64,000 nt of DNA, from the NCBI GenBank assembly GCA_947034885.2, contig OX344750.2:5952001-6016000 (forward strand), written 5' to 3'. The DNA is from Thuidium tamariscinum. Lineage: Eukaryota; Streptophyta; Bryopsida; Hypnales; Thuidiaceae. The notes beneath the pieces were generated by a model. The model searched no databases. It saw only the letters and a list, made by a program, of their open reading frames with translations, and was not told where the DNA came from. Shown piece by piece: positions 38,206 through 51,919 of the stretch (the first letter of the stretch is position 1; every line of letters begins with the position of its first letter). Both the position numbers and the translations under genes were made by a program.

Positions 38206-38352
38206 CAAGTTCAATGTGGGAATTCAAAGAAAATAGTTGGTAAACCCCAAAAAATAGTTCAATATGAGAATCGAAAGAAAATAGTTGGTAAAACTCAAAA
38301 AACTTGTTTGATATGGGATTAGAAGGAAAATAGTAGGTAAAACTCAAAAAAT
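38206..38352. repeat. Three-unit tandem repeat
   Basis: Three diverged units of about 50-60 bp, each with AGAAAATAGTTGGTAAA or a close variant followed by CYCAAAAAA. Confidence 0.65.
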
Positions 38353-39363
38353 ATCTTAGACATTGCCAAAGCCAAAAAGTGACTAATGGATGACTTCTCA
38401 TCCTGCTTCTCATATCACCATAGAAATGAAGAATGCACCTAATGGTTCAAAAATTAGATCAATTTTGGCAAAATACCTTGGTGATAGGTTATCAAATTAT
38501 ATGTGCCTCAAGATTATACAACTATATTTCGTTATTTCCTTACATATTTTATTTATACAAAAGATTACAAGTACTTCAAGCTCAAAGTATGTAAGTTTAT
38601 GTACTTTGAGCATAGGCTATGTCTCCTTAGGTATAGTACAAAACATGCTTTGTAGGTCAATTGAAACTAGTATCTAGAGGGCTAAATTAGCATTTGTACT
38701 AAGGCTAATTGACTTTGTTGTTGGCCTTTCAACCACTATTCCGGTTTGTAATGGCTTTAGGGCCTTCTAATTTAGCTATTGTTTGTTTATTAGTTTCAAA
38801 GCTATGCACCTTGCCTTAAGTAGGGTAGCTTTGTAGCAATTGATTTATTATTGTTCAAAACATAAGTCTTCTTGTCTTTTTGAAGCACAAAATGTTTCTT
38901 TATATGCTTGTTCTTGAGTAATGCAAGAAGTTCATTAATCAACTAAATATTCTTCCTTTTATGGGAAGGGGCTTGACATCTTCCACTATGATCGGAATGC
39001 CAAGACCTATAGAATGTAGAATCCATTGGTAATGTAAAGAGAACAAGAGATAAGAATACAAAACCAATAGATAAATGAAAATTGATCATATATTTATACT
39101 TAGGAAAAATGGTCATGGAGTCCAAATCAATGGTATCCTACAACTATGGGTCTAGAATGCCTTTCTTAACTTGAGTTGAAAATGATAAAGAGCTTCAAGA
39201 AGTAACTAACAATTGCTTAATAGTCTTTTTAAATTAACAATCCTTGTTGATCACTTCTTCAAACTCTTTTTATAGTGTTTGCTAAGGATGGTTAATCAAC
39301 TATAGTAATACCATTGGAGATGCTATCCCAAATAATTACCATTGTTGGTAGAATAGACTATGA

Positions 39364-39670
39364 CATTAGGGGAGATTTGAGGCCTTTGGAAGACTGTGAG
39401 ATCTTGTAGTCTGAAAACACATAAACTGCCAAGGAAATGTAGAATTGTAGGAATCCTATGTGGTTGAGAGAGTGCCACGTCATTAATTTTTTATAATAAA
39501 ATTAGGACTTTTTTTCATATTTCTGGACCCAAATTTTTTAAAATATTTTTATTTTTATTTTTATTTTTATTTTTGGTAATTGTTGACTTGACAATGGCCA
39601 ACAATTAAAAGAACAATTTTGGGAACAATTCCGAAATGGCCCTTTGGAGGCCTCAAATCCCCCCCTAATG
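39364..39670. mobile_element. CATWAG-family TIR element
   Basis: 307 bp from CATTAGGGGAGATTTGAGGC to CAAATCCCCCCCTAATG. Close relative of 2716-2997. Contains an ATTTTT short tandem repeat at about 39539-39573. Confidence 0.65.
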
Positions 39671-41161
39671 GGTTGATTACAATAATAGTTACAAAATCAT
39701 TATTTTCCTACTATGTTTTGTTAGAACGAATTGAAAATGTCTAATCCGTGTATTTAATGGTTTATTATCAAAAAATTCATGAAGAGATTTAGATATTATT
39801 AACTAAAATTCTTATTGATCTAATATGTAAGTGATAGAAATGAAACTATTAAAAGTGTAAATGAAGAAATCCACTCTTTTTATAAATGTGTTTAATTAGG
39901 TGAATATGTTATTGTCTTAATAGATGTTTATGATTTATGTGATGTTTTATTGAATTGGAAAAAATCAAAAGTGCTAAATGTAAATATTGAAAAAAAATGA
40001 GTCTAAATTGGAACCATGTAGTATATTAGGATTACAAGAATAAGAAATTAAACTGATGGATGATGATCCAACACCTTCATACTAAAAATCTTCTAGACTT
40101 TCATTATAAGAGACAAATTTCGCAATAGAAGAACAACCTAAAGATATACAACTCTACTAAAATGTCTAAATTAGAGTAAAAATATTGGTCCAATTCTTTA
40201 AATGGAATAAGTGCACTTTTGTTTGGGCTTATTTAGGTTTAAGAAGAGTACTTTAAAATGTGTATGGACATAAATTTTATTAAAAGATGCAAAACAAAAA
40301 AGGCAAAGGCAAAGTAGAATGAATTCTAATTAAATATTCCTTAAAGCCTAAAAAAGAAGTCTTTGGAAAATCAATCATCTTCTTGCTTTTGAATTCACAT
40401 TTCCCATATCCTATAGTAAATGGATATCCTTTGTTTACATTACTTAAGATGGAAAAATTAACTTTGAAGCACTTTGACATCCAATTTCTAGACAATGAAA
40501 AAAAATCAAAGATAATTTTTTTTCACATTACCACTTAAATGAAAGCCATTCTAATTTGTTGAGATAATCAAGTTGTTACCCTATATAATGGTTAGATTTG
40601 AAGTTTCTAAAGTATGTTTCATTTTGCTAAAATTTCAATTGTGGAAGTATTTCAAGTAGTTGATTAAGCCAAAATTGTATTTGCAAAAAATGAGGTCAAA
40701 TATTTAAAGAACATAAAGTTTCAAAAATCACCGTATCAAGAGAACCTCATTTTAAATCCATTTCAACAAAATTTATCCAATTATTGACAATATTTTGCTT
40801 ATAATTGAATTTAGAAAGAATTTAGAAATTTCCCTTTCAAAATTATATTATAGAAAATATTGGTGATAGAATTTGTGAATCTTATCATATAGATGAAATC
40901 TAAAACTAAAAGTATACAACTTTTATTTGTATATCAATTCTCAAATTGTATATTTGTATATTTTCTTCCAAATAGTACTTTATGATGATTTTTCCCAAAT
41001 GTTCAATTTTGGAGAAGATTGTCAACATTTAAAGGGGTTAAAATTTGTCATTAAAAAAAAAGACTATTTTCCATTATCTTTCACAAATACTTTGTAAGAT
41101 AGTATAGTAAGACAAGAAGACTACTCTTTCTTAGATGGATTCTTGAGAGCGGTATACCCAA

Positions 41162-41406
41162 CATTAGGGGAGATTTGAGGCTTTTGAAAGATTGTGAATT
41201 TCCAGACTATAGGAACACAGAAATGTAGGAATTTGATATGGTCAAAAATATGCTATGTCATTAAAAAAAATTGATTTTTTTGAGATTTTTTTTTACATTT
41301 CAAGACCAATTTTTTTTTTATAATTGTTAGTCTAACAACAACCAACAATTTTGGGAGTAACTTAGATCTAAAATGGCCCTTCAGAGGCCTCAAATCTCCC
41401 CTAATG
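41162..41406. mobile_element. CATWAG-family TIR element
   Basis: 245 bp from CATTAGGGGAGATTTGAGGC to GCCTCAAATCTCCCCTAATG, with a TIR of about 22 bp. Interior shortened relative to 39364-39670. Confidence 0.65.
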
Positions 41407-41468
41407 ATTATAATTGTAGAACCCTACAAATTACTCACAACAATCACTACTTAGGACATATTTGCTTA

Positions 41469-41871
41469 GAGCATCCCCACACCTAACATGGCCAAAAGGC
41501 CTAGCCAAGGATCACTTGACATGGGATCTAGTAAGCCCAAGCCTAGCCACTAAATATTGCTCCACCCCAACGTAGGCAATAAGTATGGGGAAGTGAATTT
41601 TTTCAGATTTTGAGGTGCCATGTAGTGAGTGTTAACAAGGCAAAAGCTTTTCTATTCACAAGTGCTTCAAAACTTGTAAATAATGACAAAAAAAAATCAT
41701 ACCAAGTTGACTCAATTTGGTAAGGACTCTATATTTCATTGAGCCTTCATCAAATTTGGCCAAGCCTGGCCACTTTTTTTGCTTCACTGTACATGTTGTG
41801 AAGCAATTAAAATGCCCAAGCCCAACCACTTACCAATTTGCATCATATCTTACGTTGCAATGGGGATGCTC
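41469..41871. mobile_element. PIF/Harbinger-like MITE (GAGCATCCCCA ends)
   Basis: 403 bp with TTA on both sides, left end GAGCATCCCCACA and right end TGGGGATGCTC. A 3-bp TTA duplication is the Tourist/PIF-Harbinger pattern, and GAGCATC-starting ends are common in plant MITEs. No coding capacity. Confidence 0.65.
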
Positions 41872-42817
41872 TTACAATGTTACACACTAGCTACATTCTA
41901 AAAGCTAGTCATTTTAGTCTCAGAGATTTCTTCCAAAATTCATGGAAGTTTTCTCAGGTGATCTTTGCATTCTGAGCACAAAGAAGGATAATTTCAAATG
42001 TCTTGACAATTGCATTGAACAATGATTGAGATATGAAATTTCCATTACAGCAAGATTACAATTTCACATTCCTATTGCAAGAATACATGCTCTCAGAATT
42101 TCATATTTATTGTGTACATCTTGTGTAATCAATATCTACAAAAAGTGAGACATTTGGCAATCTTTACTGAACATACCTTACCTATTTACTTGGCAAACCA
42201 CTTGCCTCGAGCCAATTCGGATTTCTCAGATGTCCAACATCTAAGTTAGTCATTGCTAAACTCAGACATGAGCGAGCAGAAAAGAAAAGAGAGGCAGACA
42301 TGCATGCAGCAGTTCAATTCACGGAGTAAAAAGGACCGTAACAACAAATGTAAAAGCTGGATCCATGTAACGTTTTGCTCAAGACACTTGCATAATACGG
42401 TACACAGCGTGCCAAATCCAACATGTGGAAGCAGGTGAACCTACGGGTCAAAAATTATGGCTTCGTATACTGTCTAGATACAACAGCCCAAACCGATTAC
42501 ACGGCTTCCCTTACTAGTTTATCAGAAAGCTTTGGCTGTATAAATATCACTCAATCGATTTCCTCCGCCACTAGAACAATCACTAAATTTAAAAAGAGAC
42601 GGTAGGGAAGAGGCGGCACCCGAAAAGAAGCAACGTTAAGCAGTGATTCAGGAACCCACCGTCATTCAATCCTTCAGGTCTCTGAATCTCCAATTGTGAC
42701 GACCCTTCCTTTTCAGCATGCTTTGCATCCTGTGGGTGATGTGTGCTCTCAGCTTCAGTAGCAGTAGTGTACAGATGGTATCATGACCAAAAAAATGTGG
42801 CAAAACTGTGTAACTAA

Positions 42818-45800
42818 TCAATCTTCATCCTCCCCATCTGACATCACGTTTCCATTTCCATTCAACTTAATATCAGGTTCATCCTCATCCATTTCATCCT
42901 CGTCTCCCATGTCGTCCTCTTCGTCTTCTTCATCATCCTCACTTTCCGAATCTTCGTCCTCTTCCCCCTCATCATATTGTGAAGCACCATCAAGCATCAC
43001 ATCTATTGCCTCTGGCTCATCGTCCTCTTCTTCGTACACAACTGCTGCTTCATTTTGCTGATGATCCTCCTCACCTAGCCCTTCATTTTTTTGAATTTGT
43101 GCCATGATAAGGTCAAGTCGCCCTGAAAGAGATAGGAGAGGACGAAAAACTGCAAGCCTTGTCTCAATGATTTGGTGCAAGGTAGTGAGCACGGGTTGCA
43201 TGGCGAGATTGGTCATTACAAAACTCGCATGCTGGAGTAATACAGCACGAACCCAGGGTACAAGCCCGAGCGCTCTTTGAGGTCTTCCTTCCATTTTTGA
43301 GACCGCTATTGATAGAAACTTCGCAGCCTCAAAGGGTCGCATCCGCCGTATGGTGTTTGTTATCACCCTCTCATCACCAACATTAAGACATTGCTCAAGA
43401 AGAGCATTGTCCTCAGCTTGCAATGCTTGAGACAGAAGAACCTGTAGAGAGTCAGCTCGTGGTGTCACTGCTTTGTCAAAATGTTTGCCACCCTTGCTAT
43501 GGTCTTTAGCATCCCCATCTTCAATTAGCTTCAGTGCAATGAGCTTTTCCTCCAATGTCGGCTCATCGTCAGGTAATACAGTGAGAGCGGTTTCAGTCTC
43601 ATCGACATTCTCTTCAGAAGGTTTCTCAGAGGGTTGCGCTGTTTCATCATCGTCAGCTTCTGCACGTCGTTTCTTCGTTTTCTTCTTTGCTGGCGCTACC
43701 TCAACTTGTGGTCGTGGCATTGCTGCCTCCCCAGCATTGTCAGGACCTAGTACAGTCACTTGGGTAGAAGACGATACCGGCTCTTTTGCTGCAGCCCCAG
43801 CTGGTAGTAAAGCTCCTTCTAAGAATGCAGAAAGAACAACACTCAATCCTTCTTGGCCGATTAATGAAACCTTCTCAAAGTGCGGCTTGACTGATGTCCC
43901 ATGAGCAACTAGAACAGCTGCCTCACTTTCCAGCAACCTGCGTCACGAGTATTGCACATTACAATTAGTCCCTTACTAACTGAATTAGAATTGGAAGTCC
44001 ACTTACGAAGCTTAAACCCAACTAACAGTTTGAACACATTTTAAGCATTAGAAAAGGCAGGAAGTGGTTTCTTCTTTCTTTTGTAATATTATTCTACCAT
44101 CCTTCAAGCTTCTTGAATAATTCATTTCAAACTCCTGTAGAGATAGAAGTGGTAATTTACGCACTTAAGGCTGATAAAATAGGGTGACAAATATCAAAAA
44201 CTCGCTGTGGAAATGACTACACAAGTCGAACATAAAAGACTCTGCCCAGGGTAATCACCTTGCAGCTAGAACACCTGGCTTACTGCCTGTCCCAGTTGAT
44301 TCTACACGAATGATTGTAGGTTTGGCATTCCCAAGCTCAGCAGCAGTTAATGCAGACCAAACATACGCCACCCCGCCTTCAGTCACGGCTACTACCCTCC
44401 GCACATCATCGTCATTGTCAAACCCGCCAACACCTATCGCCATTGCTGGATGCTCTACAGACAGAGTAACAGGTGCTGCAGCCTCTGACTTTCCACCTTC
44501 CACTTGCCACATCACGACATGACATTCACCTTTTGCAGAGGAAAGTAAATACTTCCCGTCTGGAGTAAAACATAGAGCTTCTGCAGGAGCCTGTTTTCAA
44601 ACAAGAATCGTTCAGAAAGAGATCAGATCGCAAGTTTAGGATAATATGGGGACAGGGGTAGCATAGTGGACCCGCAGTGTAGACCTGGCATTTTATAAGG
44701 TATTGAAAGAAACGAAGTCCTAGTTGAAGTATAGAGGACCCTAATGTACTTATAATATCCAAAGATGAACAAGAGCCACCCTTAAGGGACTCCTTTCTCA
44801 TAAAAAACGTCATTAGACTTTGAGTAGGACGATTTGCACAGCTATACCAGCCTTATCACTTCGTAGAATTTGTGATTTATGACGTTTCCAAACAACACCA
44901 TGAAGCCAGGATCAGGAATCTTCATCGGAAGAACTTCAGAGTACCATGCCCGGAGGAAGGAACCCCTACAGTATGCTACGCTTCGTCCTTCAGGCCATCT
45001 TTACCACAAACTAACCACTGCAACGAAGGATCTGTTCCTGGAAATGAGGATACCCTAAATCAACATTCTACGATTCCAACCAGTATTCAAGAGGGTCTAG
45101 GAGTGGACAGGTAACGTACAGGATGACCTGGAAACTTGCGAAGCCGCTTCTTGCTTGAAAGATCAAACACCTTCACCTCAGCACTTGCAACCGCTACACT
45201 ACCACCATCTGCATGAAAGAAAAGGCATCAAACTGATGGACATTAATGTATCCATTATGTTATGCAAGACCGAAACAGAATCCATGTTATGCATGCATGT
45301 TTACCAATGGAGGGACACAAGGTCACAGCACCTCGTGCAAAGAAGACGAGACTCCACATACCTTGAGCAACAGACACACAAGTAAGGGGTGTTTTGGCTG
45401 CTCGAAACTTCGAAAGCACCAGCCCAGAGGTGGAGTCCATTTCACAAACGTGACCATCGTTGCCTACACTGTACAGCCTCTGTCCACTTTTGCCGAATGA
45501 AACGGATTTCACACTCCTGCAATCGACCAGGTCAGTTGTTATTGATCAAAGTTGGAAAGCGAAACTTAAACCTACCAATCCAGTGTCATTTGCTCACACC
45601 TGACCCAAATTCTCAACCAAGTGACATGATCGCTTCCAGTTGCCACAAGGTGTGTCTTTGGAGCTCAAGAATGTAAGCTCAAGCATATAAGCAGAATATC
45701 TTGCAGCTGTGTGGCTAGAATAATCATCATTTGACTTGCATGCCAGTTTCAGGCATCGCATGAAATTACTTTCATACACAAATGACCGCGCAATTACCCA

Positions 45801-47252
45801 GACACTTGACTAAATGCTGAGAGTCAAAGAAGGGCAGAATGTACATAGAGGAATTTCCGGCGGAAGCAAAAAATGTTACGACTCTTTCGTCACCAACCTA
45901 ACTGGCTAGTCTGTACTGTAGAGGACCTGGAGAAGGTAACCAGGTATGTTATGGGGTTTCTTCCTCCACGATGTTTGGAAGACCCCGAAGATGAAGACCC
46001 CAATCCCGGCTTCAGAGTCCTCTTTGAAGACCTTCATCAATCAAAAACCCTACAGCACGAATACAGTATATAATTTAAAAGGGTCTTCCAAGAGGACCTT
46101 GAAGCCAGAAAAGAGGTCTCGGTCTCGGTCTTCAATAAATAGAAATGAGGAATTGAGATAAGGCCAGAATGAACCGCTAGTTTATGGAGACCGTCCGTCC
46201 TGCATAGAGCTCAAGTGTTTTACCAAGAAAGGATCCCTAGAGGTTGATCTCAATGACCTTTCTTTATTATAAATGCACTACAGTGGAGCCCTTCATACTT
46301 TGTGGCCTTCTTCAGAGAACGCCGAGTCAGCAAGGCAGGTCCTCTATTCTACGCCTGTCCCTCATAACTAAACCAGACCTTCAGACACCACAGCCTCATT
46401 CTAAAGAGAAAAAGGCACAGAAACATAGGACAAACAACCTCCGAACATAAGACTACAACATTCGAAGAGAAAATCATACAGACAAAATGGTTTGGTCTTA
46501 GGGTTTTAACACATGGACAGCATCACATACCCAGAATGACAATCACTAGTCCGCCATTTGAGCTCTCCGAGCGCGGTATCCCACGCAATGATATCACCGC
46601 TGCCAGTACCAACAACAACAATCGCAGCACCTCCCTTCTCTTTCACACCCTTCTTCTTCTTCTGGAAACACCAAACGAGCAGGTAAGTACAATCAGACAG
46701 TCAGGCCGCTAAAACCATTTTCATACTAACAACACAAACCTAAAATTGCATATTCAGAGCAATGTGTCATTGCAACTTCAAAAATTCATAACTCATTCCA
46801 CAAAAAGTTAGAAAAATTGAATTAAAGAGTCGTTTAAACGTGACTTCCATTTCTTTGGGATCCTTTCAAGGAAAATTTACTGGAAAATGTTTCACTCGTT
46901 TGGCATCTTCAACCCTAATGGAAGGAGAGGAGGTGCACCTTTTTGGCAGAAGTATTGGAAGGGAGGGCGCCCCAAGCCATACAGGTGTAATCCATGGCAA
47001 GGTGGCCGGGGGCGACTGGAGACGGCGCAGCCTGGTCGGCCATCTCGTTACGGAGATTACCCGTTGTGGCATCCCATATCTGCAACACCAGTCCTCCAAG
47101 AAGAATGAGCAAACAGAAGGAATTGAGAACTTGAAGAAGTGAGGAGGAACAAGAAGAGACGTAAGAGATTGTACCTTGATTCGGCCATCGCCAGCGGAGA
47201 GAGCGAGAGCGGACCCGTGGGGGTGGAAAGCGGTGAAGAGTGCAGAAGACAT
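42818..47252 (-). CDS. WDR43: WD repeat protein WDR43/UTP5 homologue (SSU processome), 7 exons
   Basis: Exons in transcript order: 47252-47175, 47079-46939, 46661-46531, 45516-45362, 45208-45120, 44590-44259, 43937-42818; 2046 nt, 681 residues, close to the ~677 aa of human WDR43 as I recall it. The N-terminal half is a WD propeller (GDGRIKIWDATTGN, GSGDIIAWDTALGELKW, GNDGHVCEMDSTSG, AEVKVFDLSSKKRLRKFPGH, GECHVVMWQVE). After residue ~310 comes a linker with the basic nuclear signal KKKTKKRR near 395, then a Utp12 domain at about 470-575 (SLQVLLSQALQAEDNALLEQ, RRMRPFEAAKFL), and a Glu/Asp tail after ~600. In yeast and animals this family sits in the t-UTP/UtpA part of the small-subunit processome and supports rDNA transcription and early 18S rRNA processing in the nucleolus. 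The telo-box ~105 bp upstream of the ATG fits ribosome-biogenesis control. Start chosen as the first ATG in frame with the first WD blade. Confidence 0.9.
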
Positions 47253-47356
47253 TGCAACACTGGCGTTGAAAAATTGCGATCAAACGACTGTAAATCGTGA
47301 TGATAGAGGAGGCGAGGAGGGAGGAGGAGGAGCAGCTGCAGCTGGAGAGGCTCCTA

Positions 47357-47365
47357 AAACCCTAA
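47357..47365. promoter_or_regulatory. Telo-box upstream of WDR43/UTP5
   Basis: AAACCCTAA lies ~105 bp upstream of the WDR43 start codon, inside AAAACCCTAAACCCT. Telo-boxes are known in promoters and leaders of plant ribosomal-protein and ribosome-biogenesis genes, and this gene encodes an SSU-processome subunit. Exact promoter or leader position is unknown because no TSS can be seen. Confidence 0.6.
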
Positions 47366-47499
47366 ACCCTGATGAACCCTGGTTCAGACGACGTATGGGG
47401 TATAAAACCTTGTTTGAGGAGACCCTTTTCACACAGTCTGCGGTCCTCTTCTATTTCGATGGTGGAAAATAGTCACGACCTAAAGTCCCATTGTTTCTT

Positions 47500-50400
47500 T
47501 GGGTAGGTCTCTACAGTCCCAATATTTATCAAGATTTTTTTAAACTCTTTGTGAAGATAGTAAAATATAGAGTTTGTGGGAATATAATTTTTATTTCAAT
47601 TCATGCTCAAGAGTAAAAGTTATGACACAAAAAGTCTTTTTTGGTGTGGCTGATAAAAACTTCCTCACACTAGAATACAACAAGGGCTTTTGCAATTATA
47701 GTTTGCAACTAGTTTTGTGGTTGCATCGAGTGTTTGTAACTAGGTGACAATCTAGAGACTATAGTTGTAGTAGACAAGTTACATTAGTTGCAAGCTAGTT
47801 GTAAGAAGCAACAAAGTTGTTTCTCATCCAATAGCCTTTGTAGAACTTTGTTGATGAACTCTTCCAATGTGGTTGCTGATGTGGAACTTGATTGTAGCAA
47901 CTGATTTGCAACTAGCTTGCAACTGAATTTTAAAATTTTAATCTCAATGATTTGTAGATTTCAAAATTTTTAATCTATCTTCTTTTTTAAATTAACAATC
48001 CAAATATTTATATTGATAGATTTTACTACTTTAGAAAATTTTATAATTTTGCAAAATTTCTACAATTTGTAGATTTTTACAATTGATAGATTTTTGTAGA
48101 CTATAGAAATCTAAAAATTGTAAAAATCTACAAGTTGTAGATATCTATAAATTGTAGAAATGTACAAAATATAGAAATATTAGATTTTCATTATTAATAT
48201 TTTTTTTACAAAAATGCTATAACTTATGATTCTTATATGTTTAATCTAATGATACTCTTAACAATTGATATGGGATAATTGATATGAGACTTTATCCTAG
48301 TTGTTTCCTAATTGTAAGCTAATTGTTTCTTAGTTGCACAATAGTTGTATAGTTGCATAGTACTCACACAGTAGTTGGACAATTGCATAGTAGTTGTACA
48401 ATAGTTGCACAGTTGCTCAATAGTCGCAAAAATACTAATCAACAATTGTAATAAACATTGGAGGTAGAATACCTTATAATTTTTTTTCTTTTTCATTCTT
48501 GTGATTCTAAACTTTATTTTGCAACTACTTTGTGACTACTTTGCAACTACAAAAATGTAAACATCAATTTGGTGCAAATATAGAGGGTTGTAGTTGCATG
48601 GCACTTGCATAGGACATGTAGTTGCATTTGCAGTTGGTTGTAGCGGATATGTTTCTTATGTGTCACCCCCCCCAAAATGTTTAATAAAAAATTAGATTCT
48701 TTTAGATTATAATTCTATACATATGAGAAACTTTAAATCATTTAAGTTAGATTTGTTATGTGAAAGTTATGGACACTTCTTGTTTTTCAGGTAATTAAAT
48801 CATCTTCTTGAAAAATAACTTATAGATTTCATTTCTAAATGCATTTTCTACAATTTTTCAAAAAAAATTGTTAGATAGGATTAAGTGTGCTTGCTAAAAC
48901 AATGTCATCTTTAGGATTATTGTCTTTTAATCTCATCTTAGAGCTATTAATGATTTAGTTTTTTGTTCAATCTTGGACCTACTTCTACTTAATAATTTTT
49001 TGAAGAATGAAAATCAAGTGTTATTTTTTGGAAATTTTTTCCTAGACTTTTGACTTGATTTATTAGCATAAAAAAAAATTAAAAACAAACTGTATAGTGC
49101 AAATTTTTTCCATGAATGGTAGTTGAAGTCATTTGAAATTGCAAACTTGAGATTTAAAATGCTTTATTTTCCAACTTTGAATGCTAATATCTTTCAACTT
49201 GTATGGTCAAACTTTGTGAAATTCTTACCACATGATCTCAAACAAGTGAAGTATAAGATCTTACAATTAGATTTTGAAAAAGATGATTTCTTACTTTCTT
49301 GGATTAAAGTAGCAAAAATGGCAATTTTGAATTGTTTTTGATAGAAAAATGGCCTTGGGACTTTAGGGGTTTAAATGTCTTGAATTTGAAATATATTTGA
49401 GTAAAACTTCCTTTTAAAAGAAATGTGGAATTGGCACCTAAAAAATTTGTTTCATATTTTTTGGAGCTATATTGAATTAGTTATGAATTTTCAAAGTTGA
49501 AATGAAGTGATCACTAAAAGAGTCCACCTCCTAAAATGTATAGTATTTGCACATTGTTGGTGCAATGAGAAAGCAAAATGTACCTTTGCATTAGAAGATA
49601 CTTTTAGAATTTGACTACTTTGCAGACCTCAAACACCTATAATTAAGATTGCCTCCAAAGTGACATCTAAACTTTGGAATAGAAAGAGACAATTCTCCTA
49701 GATATTGATTAGATAAGGTGTACTCAGTTTGAAAATGAAAGTCTATGAGAGTATAGCGTTTAGTTCTTAATACACTTAAAGAAAATACTTAAGAAATAAT
49801 CATAATCTATCCATACAATATTCAAAATAATGCATGTTGAAGTGTGTTGGAATCCCTTTTAGTAGCCAATACGACCAATTAAAAAAAATTATGTTTAATA
49901 ATTATATCTACATTCAATTGTAATTAAGGTCAATTAAAGTGCAAATACCGGTTAAGTGTAAATTATGCACAACCTTTTTTTTCTATTGGCTTGATTTTGC
50001 TAGTACTATAAGATGTTAACCTCCAATAAAAGTCCTATCTACAAGCACTCTTCAATCTTTGTCTTCTTCCCATAAAAAAACATTAGGTAGAGAACTTCAA
50101 AATCAACACTTTTTTAATGCTTAGTATATATATTTAAGTTGGTCAAATTATTACATTTTATAGTTAGAAATGAGAAGAGATTTCTATACACCAAAGAATG
50201 TGTTCTTTTGTTATGAGGAATCAAAGTTTTTTTTGGTAGATGTTCAAAATCATCTCTTCAACACTAGGTACATTTTAATGTAGAAGGTATATACATTGAG
50301 AATATTTGATCAAGCAATGTTGATAGGCACTTTGAACTTAGGAAGTGGCTCTTTCAATGTAAGGGTATTCACTAAATCAACAATGGTTGATATACTATAA

Positions 50401-51860
50401 ATATTTGGTTGGGGACCATTGCATGTCAAAATGAACCATTGTCTTTACTTCTTATATGACCTTCTAACTACCTACACAATACAAGACTCTATCTTATTTA
50501 GAATATGTAGTTGTGCAATTAGGTTTAGACTCATCGAAAGGATCATTGTTTTTTGAGATTTCCAGTGAATTGAAGGCTTTCCCTTTTGGAAGTCCTTATT
50601 ATAAAATCAAAAATTTGATAAATGTTTTTAAATTTGAATATTAAATACAAAAATTTAAGGAATTTAAAGTTCAATTAGTAGATTCTCCAAAATCATGTCC
50701 CAATTTCAATATCCTTATATTAAACAATGTACAACAAAAATCTCCATTATTTTATTTTGATTGTTTCAATTGGATAAAATCTAGATTTTTCAAGGCGGGT
50801 GAAGTAAAATCAAAGAAAATGTTCATCTCATTAGGAAGCATTTCAAGCCTACAAAAGGTTGTAGTGCTGCAATCAACAATTAATGTAATTATAAAAAAAA
50901 TAGTTAAAAAAAAATTGATAAGGCACTACTAGTGCCATGTTAGATTAGTAATTTCCAAAAAAAATTCAATTTTTATTTTTCAATATTTTCTTATTTTTCT
51001 CTATTTGAATTGCAGTTGCATTGCAGCCAAAAATCAAACAGCCTTTTGCAATTTTCAGATTTTTGGTAATGGCTGTCAAACTTTCTACATCTTGGAGTTT
51101 TGAATATTGTAGTTGAGGGCTTATTTTTTGGATTTTTGTAACTAGATTGCACCAAAAAATAATAATTTGGCTAAAAAATTGGCAAAAGACTTAAAGGTTT
51201 ATCACTATAAAACTTCAAATTATAAAAAAAATTGGATGAAATCACCAAATAGTGGATGAGACATGTGATACATATGAATATGATATTTTCTATCCAATAG
51301 AATTAATTGTAAAGTGTGTGCAATGAGGGACCAAGAGCCAAAGTTTGAGAAAAACATAGGACGAAGCTTCTTGCAATACCAAAACTAAGGTTCAAAGGAG
51401 TTTGGTGTTGTGTTTCTTCTCTACTGTTCTCAATTATACCACATTTGACACCCCTTTTCAAAGTAGGATTTCTTTTACGATTAACTCTAATATGAAGATG
51501 AATGTTGAAATTTGGAGCACCACTTTAACATTTTATACCACCACTTTGGCACTCTGTAAAAAATGAAGAAAAAAAGCCCTGTTGTAGTTTCTTGTTGACT
51601 TAAAATTGAAGCATCAAAACGCAAACCTGGAGAGTTTTAAACATTTTGACTCAAAAAATGTGATGCTCAAAGACACGACTACACGAGAAGAGAAACTGAT
51701 TATTTTGCAAGAATTTACTCATGAGGGATAGAAAATGACAGTGACAATGGAGTTTGCTAAGGAAGCTAAAAGAAGAAAATGCCAATAAGAAACCATGCCT
51801 TCCGGTTCTTTACAATAAGAAAATATTTATATTTAAACTACAATATCATTGGTATTGAGC
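47500..51860. other. AT-rich spacer upstream of WDR43
   Basis: GTTGCA-rich minisatellite-like DNA fills 47700-48650. Near 49350-49372 a stretch reading GGACTTTAGGGG looks like an isolated right end of a TTAA-type element. A GACGAAGCTTCTTGCAAT motif near 51360 resembles the GGGYRATTGCAAG end. No gene seen. Confidence 0.4.
48331..48430. repeat. Degenerate TTGCATAGTAGTTG minisatellite
   Basis: Repeated short words such as AGTTGCATAGT and ACAATAGTTGCAC. The wider stretch 47700-48650 is unusually rich in GTTGCA, and 48020-48180 is rich in TACAATTTGTAGA-like palindromes. Confidence 0.5.
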
Positions 51861-51919
51861 TACAAAGGGGCTATTAAATACTCACATCGTTGAAACTACA
51901 GCTGAGAGGGTAAGCTAGT

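Larger units (their letters stand above)
37882..42817. other. Spacer between the convergent genes
   Basis: Holds the three-unit tandem repeat, two CATWAG elements and the PIF-like MITE. About 42200-42817 is less AT-rich and probably contains the 3' UTR of WDR43. No further gene is recognised. Confidence 0.45.

Noticed and set aside
42783..43061. Serine-rich open frame on +
   Set aside because: It is the antisense of the Glu/Asp-rich tail of WDR43; GAA/GAT codons read as TTC/ATC/TCA-type serine and phenylalanine codons.
43473..43904. 143-codon open frame on +
   Set aside because: Shadow of WDR43 exon 7 on the other strand.
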